In this document: one piece after another, positions 1-5,585 of the stretch | Numbering within the stretch: the stretch's first letter is position 1 | How the letters are laid out: every line of letters begins with the position of its first letter | From: JBBKWQ01 sp037969115 | GTDB taxonomy: Bacteria > Actinomycetota > Acidimicrobiia > Acidimicrobiales > Ilumatobacteraceae | DNA length: 5,585 nt | Assembly (NCBI GenBank): GCA_037969115.1 | Contig: JBBKWQ010000321.1 | Coordinates: 1-5,585, forward strand | Direction: 5' to 3' | Program-made: the position numbers and the translations under genes | The notes under the pieces: model-generated | Told to the model about the DNA's origin: nothing | Seen by the model: the letters and a program-made list of their open reading frames with translations, nothing else | Database searches by the model: none

Positions 1-506
1 TCGCCCACCATGATCACGTGCTCGCCGAGGTCGGGGTCGCCGTGGATGTCGAGCTCGCGCAGGGCGTGGTCGATCACGTCGGCCTTTGTCCGACGTTCGG
101 ACGTGAGCGTTGCGCCGGCCCGGACGTCGAATCGGCCGCTGATGCCGAAGTAGTCGAGGATCGGGTGTGCCGTCTCTTCGGGTTTCGCGGTCGCGACCGA
201 CAGCGAGAGCCTGGCAGCCGCGAGACCGTCGAGCATGTCGATGATGCCGTCGTACAACGTGTTCTCGAACGCGCCGATGCGCTTGTACCGGTCGCGGTAC
301 GTGTTGATGACCCGCTCGAGAGCGTCGTCGGGGATGCCGATCGACGGCAACCCGATCTCGAGCGGCGGGCCGATGACCGATCGCACCTGGGCATCGGTCG
401 GAATGGGAAAGCCCTCGCGTTCGCAGGCCCATTGCAGCGACCTCAGGATTCCCGGCTCCGAGTCGCTGAGTGTGCCGTCGAGGTCGAGCAGGACGTGCGT
501 TCGCAT
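1..506 (-). CDS. HAD-superfamily phosphatase, phosphoglycolate phosphatase / 5'-nucleotidase type (3' end cut by window)
   Basis: The visible 168 residues, starting at the ATG at 506-504, carry the HAD (haloacid dehalogenase) phosphatase motifs in order. Motif I is LLDLDGTLSDSE, with nucleophile Asp8 and acid/base Asp10. A helical cap follows, including IGPPLE near residues 45-50 and the stretch YRDRYKRIGAFENTLYDG. Motif II is SVATAKP with Thr106. Motif III Lys141 lies in RRTKADVI. The start of motif IV is MVG, and the next codon begins GA, as expected for the magnesium-binding Asp; it is cut by the window edge. Family members are soluble and remove phosphate from small phosphorylated metabolites such as phosphoglycolate or nucleotides. 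The cap and the IGPPL and FENxxYxGI stretches resemble the HAD_5NT/Gph-like subgroup (HAD_2), but substrate cannot be read from sequence. About 45-60 C-terminal residues should lie outside the window. The gene starts 37 nt after the potassium channel gene, so co-transcription is likely. No strong Shine-Dalgarno is visible before the ATG; it is preferred because it places motif I at the usual distance from the N-terminus. Confidence 0.88.
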   Translation of the reverse strand, partial: MRTHVLLDLDGTLSDSEPGILRSLQWACEREGFPIPTDAQVRSVIGPPLEIGLPSIGIPDDALERVINTYRDRYKRIGAFENTLYDGIIDMLDGLAAARLSLSVATAKPEETAHPILDYFGISGRFDVRAGATLTSERRTKADVIDHALRELDIHGDPDLGEHVIMVG

Positions 507-543
507 GGTCAGCACTGGCGACGGTCCGTCGGATCCCGACGGG

Positions 544-1236
544 TCATCGGCTCACTTCGCTGAAGCGCTCGAGGTCGTCGTGTGTGCCGACGGCGATGAT
601 CACCTGGTGTGGGGTGATGACGGTGTCCGGGTCGGGGTTCGTGGTGAACGTGCCGTCGGTGTGGCGGAGGGCCAGCACCAACACGTTGGCCCGCTGACGC
701 AGGTTGGCGTCGCGCAGGGTCTTGCCGGCGAGACTCGACCCTTCGGGAACCTCGACTTCCTGCATCCGGAACTCCATCGACCGTTCGTGCATCACGACGT
801 CGACGAACTCGGCGACATTCGGCTGGACGACGAACGATGCCATGCGGGCGGCGCCGAGTTCCTGCGGGTTCACGACACGGTCGGCCCCGGCGTTGGACAG
901 CTTGCGGATGCTCTCGTCCTGTCTTGCCCTGGCCACGATGAAGAGGTCGGGGTTGATCGATCGGCTCGACATCGTCACGAACAGGTTCTCGGCGTCGCCC
1001 TCCAACGCGGCGACGAGCGCGGAGGCCCGCTCGAGGCCGGCGGCCTTGAGCACCATGTCGTGTGTTGCGTCGCCGACCACGGTGGGCAGATCGATGCCCG
1101 AGACGCGCTCGGCATTCATGTCGATCACCACGACCTGTTGATGCCTCGCCCTGAGGTCGTGTGCGACACCCTTGCCGACGCGGCCCCACCCACAAACGAC
1201 GACGTGGCCCTTCATATCGGCGATCTTGCGGTCCAT
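544..1236 (-). other. Possible internal translation product: free RCK subunit of the channel
   Basis: An in-frame ATG (Met99 of the channel, 1236-1234) lies between TM2 and the Rossmann fold, behind a strong Shine-Dalgarno. Translation from here would give a soluble 230-residue protein holding the whole TrkA-N and TrkA-C module and none of the pore. In Methanothermobacter MthK, a start at Met107 in the same linker yields free RCK subunits that complete the octameric gating ring; this is established for that channel. Applying it here is inference from the position and quality of the start site. A second in-frame ATG (Met106, 1215-1213) has no comparable ribosome site. Confidence 0.45.
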
Positions 1237-1530
1237 TCTGCGCCTCCCGACGAATTCAGCGAGCGGACCTTCCACGACGGCCTGGACCACCAGCGTGAAG
1301 GTGTAGAAGAAGGTGCCGACCCCCGTGACGATGATGAACATCGTGAAAACCTTCTCGGCAGGCGAGAAATCCTTGAGTTCCCTGAAGCCGACCGTGGTCA
1401 CCGTGGTGACGGTCTGATACATGGCGTCGAGCAGTGACAGCCCGAACATCCAGTAGCCGAGTGTGCCGACCACCATGACCACCGCCACCATGGCGAGCGC
1501 CATGCGCAGTCGATCGAGTGTGTGGGTCAC
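544..1530 (-). CDS. Two-TM potassium channel with C-terminal RCK (TrkA-N/TrkA-C) domain
   Basis: This 328-residue protein has the MthK-type layout. TM1 is about residues 9-30. A pore helix is followed by the selectivity filter TTVTTVGFRE (residues 42-51), and TM2 is about 60-86. After a basic linker (GRRRMDRK, 95-102) comes an RCK/TrkA-N Rossmann domain. It begins HVVVCGWGRVGKG, with the nucleotide-binding GxGxxG at 114-119 and an acidic residue ending strand 2 (VVVID, Asp137), which favours NAD(H)-type binding. A TrkA-C domain covers about 252-322. Such channels sit in the cytoplasmic membrane as tetramers and pass K+, gated by ligand binding to a ring of RCK domains. The filter has Phe for the usual Tyr and Arg-Glu where Gly-Asp is canonical. 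The start is GTG (1530-1528), because an in-frame TGA lies 6 nt upstream at 1539-1537. Met10 and Met14 are less likely because they would trim TM1. The GTG has only a weak Shine-Dalgarno (GGTGA). A TACGGT 8 nt upstream could be a -10 element giving a nearly leaderless message; this is speculative. A strong internal ribosome site is described separately. Confidence 0.93.
   Translation of the reverse strand: MTHTLDRLRMALAMVAVVMVVGTLGYWMFGLSLLDAMYQTVTTVTTVGFRELKDFSPAEKVFTMFIIVTGVGTFFYTFTLVVQAVVEGPLAEFVGRRRMDRKIADMKGHVVVCGWGRVGKGVAHDLRARHQQVVVIDMNAERVSGIDLPTVVGDATHDMVLKAAGLERASALVAALEGDAENLFVTMSSRSINPDLFIVARARQDESIRKLSNAGADRVVNPQELGAARMASFVVQPNVAEFVDVVMHERSMEFRMQEVEVPEGSSLAGKTLRDANLRQRANVLVLALRHTDGTFTTNPDPDTVITPHQVIIAVGTHDDLERFSEVSR
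1243..1248 (-). promoter_or_regulatory. Strong internal Shine-Dalgarno within the potassium channel gene
   Basis: On the minus strand the sequence reads GGGAGGCGCAGAATG. GGAGG lies 6 nt before the in-frame ATG at 1236-1234, which is ideal spacing. It also encodes Gly-Arg-Arg of the linker, so it could be chance in a GC-rich arginine-rich stretch. It matches the consensus better than the sequence before the annotated GTG start of the same gene. Confidence 0.5.
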
Positions 1531-1628
1531 GGGTCGTCACCGTAGCGGGACCCTGGGACGGAGAGCGGTGCATGCGGCACGTACGGTCGACGCACTCGGG
1601 GACCGTTGCGGCTCGGTGAACCTGCTGG
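1531..1628. other. Intergenic gap between molybdenum hydroxylase and channel genes
   Basis: These 98 nt hold no gene. A 6-bp inverted repeat (ACGGTC at 1583-1588, GACCGT at 1601-1606) lies just after the stop of the upstream gene, but it has a 12-nt loop and no T-run, so it is not a convincing intrinsic terminator. TACGGT, read on the minus strand about 8 nt before the channel's GTG, is a possible -10 element without a recognisable -35. No clear promoter or terminator can be claimed. Confidence 0.5.
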
Positions 1629-3914
1629 TCAGCTGGACGAGCCGGCGATCGCGCGCCAGACCTTCTCGGGTGTGCACGGCATGTCGATGTGACGCACGCC
1701 GAAATGGCCGAGCGCGTCGATGACAGCCGACTGAACTGCGGGTGTCGACCCGATGGTGCCCGACTCTCCGATTCCTTTCGCCCCGAGCGGGTTGACCGGC
1801 GTGGCGGTCTCCATCGGGATCCGCTCGATCTGTGGAAGCAGATCCATCGAGATCATCGTGTAATCGGCAAGGTTCGACGTGATCGGATTGCCGTCGTCGT
1901 CGTAGCGGACCTCTTCGTACAGCGCCTGGGCGGTTCCCTGAGCGATGCCACCGTGCACCTGCCCGGCGATCAACATCGGGTTCAAGATGGTTCCGGCATC
2001 GTCGCAGGCGATGTGACGAAGGTGCCGCACCTCGCCCGTGTCGACGTCGACCTCGACCACTGCGACGTGTGTTCCGAAGGGGAACGTTGCGCTGTCGGCG
2101 ACGAACACGGTGTCTTCGACGAGTCCACCGTCTGCCTTCGAGGCCATGGCCAACTCGCCCCACGTGACGGCGACCGCCGGTGTGCCGGCGACGTGGAAGC
2201 TGGCGGTTTCGGTGTCGAGCACGATGTCAGCGACGTCGGCTTCGAGTTGGCGGGCGGCGAGTTCCTTGGCCTTGTCGACCAGGCCGATGGCGGCCTGATT
2301 CACCGCGGCGCCACCTTGCTGGAGTGACCGAGAACCCATCGTGCCGCCGCCGACCGGGGTGAGGTCGGTGTCGCCCCACACCAGGGTGAACTGGTCGATC
2401 GAGATGCCGGTCTGCGCACTGGCGATCATCGACCATGCGGTGTCGTGTCCCTGTCCGTGCGGCGACGTGCCCGTGTAGATGGTTCCGGTGCCGTCGTCGT
2501 GGATTTCGATCTTCGCAGCCTCTTGCTTCGGGTCGACGCCACCCGTGATCTCCACATAGATGCTGACGCCGATGCCCAACTGCTTGGAATCGCCCGCATC
2601 TCGGCGGCGCTGCTGTTCGGCGCGCAGTTCGGCGTACCCGGCCTGCTCGAGGGCTTTGTCGAGGCTGGTCTCGTAGTCGCCGCAGTCGTAGGTCTGCCCG
2701 GCCGCCGTGGTGTACGGCGCCGAGAACTTGGCAATGAGGTTCTTGCGGCGTACCTCGACCGGGTCCATCCCGATCTCGGCCGCGAACATGTCCATGGCGC
2801 GTTCCGCGGCGGCGGTGGCCTCGGGCCGTCCGGCACCGCGGTAAGCGACGGTGGGTGTAGTGTTGGTGACGACCGAGAAGCAGTGTGCTTCCACGTTGGG
2901 GATGGCGTACACGGCGGCTGCCATCGGCACCGTCATCGCCGCTCCGAGCACGGTCCCCATCTCGGCAAATCCGCCCGAGTCCTGGATCAGCTCGAGCTGG
3001 AGGTGCGAGACCGTTCCGTCTCGGCTCCCGCCGATCTTGACCTTCTGGAGCTGTGCGCGGCCGTGGCCGAGGTTCATCATGGACTCGCTGCGCGTTTCGC
3101 GGAAACGAACAGGACGACCGACCGCTTTCGCCAGCGGCCCGAGGAGGATCTCCTCCGCGTAGGTGCCGATCTTCGCGCCGAACCCACCACCGACGTCAGG
3201 GGTCTTGATGTGGACGTGTGCCTTGTCGACGCCGTTCGCGCCGGCGATGGTTGCGACGGCCCCCTGCACCTGTTGCGACGACAGCCACTGCACGATTCGG
3301 CCGTCGTGCCATGCGGCGGCCGCGGCTCGTGGTTCGAGCGGGCACGGTGCGACTCGTTGGTTCAGGAACGTGGCGGAAACGACGACTTCGCAACCTTCGA
3401 GGAACGCGTCGCCCGAGGTCGAGCTGCCACCGAGGAAGTTCGAGTCGAACACGGTGTTCGAACCCGCACCTTCGTAGATGTGGAGATCGCTGGCCATCGC
3501 AGTCTCCATGTCGATGAGTGCCGGCAGCACATCGATGTCGATGACGACGTTCTGGGCGGCGTCGGTGGCCTGCTCGTACGTGTCGGCCACGACGGCCACC
3601 ACCGGTTCGCCCACCCATCGAACGCGGTCAGAGGCCAACAGCGTGCGGGCCACGGAGGGGTTGTACGGCGACGGTACTGGCTCGAGGTTCAGATCGGCGG
3701 CGGTGAACACCCCGAGGACGCCGGGCATTCCACGTGCCTCGTCGGTGTCGATCGACGAGATCGTGCCGTGAGCGGCGGTCGAGCGCGCGTACACGACATA
3801 GGCGGCGCCGTCGAGCAACGGATCGCGGACATCGTCGACGTAGATGCCTCCGGTGGTGAGGAACTTGGGGTCCTCTTTCCGCAGGACCCTTTCACCGAGC
3901 ACACTACCTGCCAC
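1629..3914 (-). CDS. Xanthine dehydrogenase/CO dehydrogenase family molybdopterin-binding large subunit (form II, CoxL-like)
   Basis: This is a 761-residue molybdenum hydroxylase large subunit, close to the usual length of CoxL-type proteins (about 760-800). The N-terminal a/b-hammerhead domain (about 1-130) opens SVLGERVLRKEDPKFLTTGG, the normal start of the family. The molybdenum cofactor-binding part follows. GGGFGAK is at 242-248, and the active-site loop AYRGAGR at 357-363. GQGHDT (487-492) and GGGTMGSRSLQQGG (522-535) bind the molybdopterin cytosine dinucleotide. GIGESG (714-719) carries the catalytic base Glu717. Known CO-oxidising form I enzymes have AYxCSFR with a copper-binding Cys. 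This protein has Gly there, so it is form II and more likely hydroxylates an aldehyde, purine or other heterocycle; the substrate is unknown. These enzymes are cytoplasmic and need FAD (CoxM-like) and 2Fe-2S (CoxS-like) subunits, and neither gene is adjacent. The open frame runs far upstream, but the start is set at GTG 3914-3912 by a GGAGGT 5 nt before it and by alignment to the family N-terminus; the upstream part overlaps ftsB and eno antisense-free frames and is not protein-like. Confidence 0.93.
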   Translation of the reverse strand: MAGSVLGERVLRKEDPKFLTTGGIYVDDVRDPLLDGAAYVVYARSTAAHGTISSIDTDEARGMPGVLGVFTAADLNLEPVPSPYNPSVARTLLASDRVRWVGEPVVAVVADTYEQATDAAQNVVIDIDVLPALIDMETAMASDLHIYEGAGSNTVFDSNFLGGSSTSGDAFLEGCEVVVSATFLNQRVAPCPLEPRAAAAAWHDGRIVQWLSSQQVQGAVATIAGANGVDKAHVHIKTPDVGGGFGAKIGTYAEEILLGPLAKAVGRPVRFRETRSESMMNLGHGRAQLQKVKIGGSRDGTVSHLQLELIQDSGGFAEMGTVLGAAMTVPMAAAVYAIPNVEAHCFSVVTNTTPTVAYRGAGRPEATAAAERAMDMFAAEIGMDPVEVRRKNLIAKFSAPYTTAAGQTYDCGDYETSLDKALEQAGYAELRAEQQRRRDAGDSKQLGIGVSIYVEITGGVDPKQEAAKIEIHDDGTGTIYTGTSPHGQGHDTAWSMIASAQTGISIDQFTLVWGDTDLTPVGGGTMGSRSLQQGGAAVNQAAIGLVDKAKELAARQLEADVADIVLDTETASFHVAGTPAVAVTWGELAMASKADGGLVEDTVFVADSATFPFGTHVAVVEVDVDTGEVRHLRHIACDDAGTILNPMLIAGQVHGGIAQGTAQALYEEVRYDDDGNPITSNLADYTMISMDLLPQIERIPMETATPVNPLGAKGIGESGTIGSTPAVQSAVIDALGHFGVRHIDMPCTPEKVWRAIAGSSS

Positions 3915-3918
3915 GAAA

Positions 3919-3924
3919 ACCTCC
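3919..3924 (-). promoter_or_regulatory. Shine-Dalgarno that fixes the GTG start of the molybdenum hydroxylase gene
   Basis: The minus strand reads TTGGAGGTTTTCGTG. GGAGG (3924-3920) stands 5 nt before GTG 3914-3912. Without it the start would be ambiguous, because the same frame stays open for another 840 nt upstream. Confidence 0.8.
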
Positions 3925-3934
3925 AAGATCGATC

Positions 3935-3952
3935 CGTCGTCGCGTGACGACG
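3935..3952 (-). promoter_or_regulatory. Stem-loop upstream of the molybdenum hydroxylase gene
   Basis: CGTCGTC and GACGACG form a perfect 7-bp GC-rich stem around a 4-nt loop. The element lies 10 nt upstream of the Shine-Dalgarno and 20 nt upstream of the GTG. There is no T-run, so it is not a typical intrinsic terminator. It could be an mRNA leader hairpin or an operator. The repeat itself is seen directly; any function is inference. Confidence 0.35.
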
Positions 3953-3964
3953 AGCGGAGAATGA

Positions 3965-3976
3965 CGTCGATCGACG
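3965..3976. promoter_or_regulatory. 12-bp perfect palindrome in the intergenic region, candidate operator
   Basis: CGTCGATCGACG is its own reverse complement and lies about 50 nt upstream of the molybdenum hydroxylase start, in the largest gap of the window. That location suits a dimeric repressor or activator site. TCGA-rich palindromes also arise by chance in GC-rich genomes, so this is only a candidate. I see no clear -35/-10 pair beside it. Confidence 0.3.
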
Positions 3977-4039
3977 CCGAATCGGAACTGTAGTCAGTGA
4001 CACGAGGTGGCGCTGAAGCGGGCCCGTAGTCGTGGCGTG

Positions 4040-4513
4040 TTACGGAGCGGCGCGAAGCGCGACGATGGAGTTGACCAGGCTGTACGGCCAACCTGCGGGC
4101 AGCTCGGTCGGGAGTGCCGGGTAGTCGAGCACCGTCTCGCGCCGTTCCTCGCCCTCGATGTAGCCCAGTTCCTGCCGCGCTGCCTCGGCCGCGCCGTCGT
4201 CGCTGCGAAGCCGTTCGACCTCGGCCCGCAGGTCGTTGTTCACGGCCTCGAGCTGATCGACCTGGTCCTGGCGTTGGGCGAGCATGTCGTCCTGGTTCAG
4301 ATAGGTCCGTACGGGAATGACGAACAATGCCGCAGCCAAGGTGCCGGCGATGGCCACGGCGACGATGCCGAGCAGAAACGCCGAACGGCGGTCCTTCGAC
4401 AGGCGTCGATCGATGGCGATCGGGCGGGTGAGGTCGCCGAGCCGCGACCGTCGTGCGTATGACGGTCGCGGCGCCTTGGTCGGCTTCTTCACAGTGGCGC
4501 GGGTTGCAGGCAC
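4040..4513 (-). CDS. ftsB: Septum formation initiator family protein (FtsB/DivIC-like)
   Basis: This 157-residue bitopic membrane protein has the FtsB/DivIC layout. A basic, cytoplasmic N-terminus of about 43 residues is rich in Lys and Arg. One transmembrane helix follows (about 44-66, AFLLGIVAVAIAGTLAAALF). Next is an extracytoplasmic coiled coil (about 72-104) with leucine and valine spacing (MLAQRQDQVDQLEAVNNDL). The family's short globular stretch follows (ARQELGYIEGEERRETVL, about 112-129), and then a proline-rich tail ending WPYSLVNSIVALRAAP. Family members join the FtsQ-FtsB-FtsL complex that activates septal peptidoglycan synthesis at the division site. The gene follows eno by 50 nt without a recognisable terminator. 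The same eno-divIC pairing is known in Mycobacterium (Rv1023-Rv1024), which supports the call and co-transcription. The start is GTG 4513-4511 with a poor Shine-Dalgarno; a second GTG at codon 8 is possible and would shorten only the cytoplasmic tail. FtsB and DivIC cannot be told apart by sequence alone here, so the symbol is provisional. Confidence 0.88.
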   Translation of the reverse strand: MPATRATVKKPTKAPRPSYARRSRLGDLTRPIAIDRRLSKDRRSAFLLGIVAVAIAGTLAAALFVIPVRTYLNQDDMLAQRQDQVDQLEAVNNDLRAEVERLRSDDGAAEAARQELGYIEGEERRETVLDYPALPTELPAGWPYSLVNSIVALRAAP

Positions 4514-4563
4514 GTCGAACAGTCTCGCAGGTCGACCGGTGCGAACTCCGGCAACGCCGTGGT

Positions 4564-5585
<1,022 letters not shown>

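Noticed and set aside
235..1437. 400-codon open frame on the plus strand opposite the channel and HAD genes
   Set aside because: It spans two well-supported minus-strand genes and the gap between them, and its translation shows no domain. It is a mirror frame of GC-rich coding DNA.
1583..1606. Possible intrinsic terminator after the molybdenum hydroxylase gene
   Set aside because: The 6-bp stem has a 12-nt loop and no following T-run, so it is too weak to call.
1629..3914. Aerobic CO dehydrogenase (form I CoxL) assignment
   Set aside because: The active-site loop is AYRGAGR, without the Cys of the form I AYxCSFR motif, so CO oxidation is not supported.
2445..3947. 500-codon open frame on the plus strand, antisense to the molybdenum hydroxylase gene
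   Set aside because: The minus-strand frame encodes a protein with every family motif. The plus-strand translation is rich in Arg, Gly, Val, His and Asp with no recognisable domain, as expected for the mirror frame of a GC-rich gene.
4007..4462. 151-codon plus-strand open frame opposite ftsB
   Set aside because: The opposite strand has a coherent one-TM coiled-coil division protein in a known genomic context; the plus frame has no such features.
4549..4559. Small hairpin (CGGC-AAC-GCCG) just after the eno stop
   Set aside because: The stem is only 4 bp with no T-run, and the short gap to ftsB favours read-through.

Overview
The window comes from a GC-rich bacterial chromosome. Five protein genes all lie on the minus strand and are read from high to low coordinates. 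The gene families, the linkage of enolase to an FtsB/DivIC-type septum protein, and the GTG starts suggest an actinobacterium. An Acidimicrobiia-like lineage is my guess from general resemblance; I have no database match. Both outer genes are cut by the window edges: enolase lacks its first ~90 residues, and the HAD phosphatase lacks its C-terminus.

In transcription order the genes are: (1) 5585-4564, enolase (glycolysis, RNA degradosome-type housekeeping enzyme); (2) 4513-4040, a one-pass membrane septum formation initiator of the FtsB/DivIC family, 50 nt after eno; (3) 3914-1629, a molybdopterin-binding large subunit of the xanthine dehydrogenase/CO dehydrogenase family with the form II signature AYRGAGR, starting at a GTG behind a clear GGAGGT Shine-Dalgarno; (4) 1530-544, a two-transmembrane potassium channel with a cytoplasmic RCK (TrkA-N plus TrkA-C) module; (5) 506-1, a HAD-superfamily phosphatase of the phosphoglycolate phosphatase/5'-nucleotidase type. 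The gaps are 50, 125, 98 and 37 nt. No gene-free stretch exceeds 125 nt, and I see no RNA gene, mobile element or CRISPR array.

The genes do not form one pathway. eno-ftsB is a housekeeping pair known from other actinobacteria. The molybdenum hydroxylase subunit is an orphan here, with no FAD or iron-sulfur partner subunit beside it. The 125-nt gap in front of it holds a 12-bp perfect palindrome and a 7-bp stem-loop, so it may have its own control.

The observation most worth following is inside the channel gene. A near-ideal ribosome binding site (GGGAGG, 6 nt spacing) stands in front of an in-frame ATG exactly at the junction between the pore and the RCK module. This mirrors MthK, where an internal start supplies free RCK subunits for the gating ring. 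I found no convincing new multi-gene system in the window.
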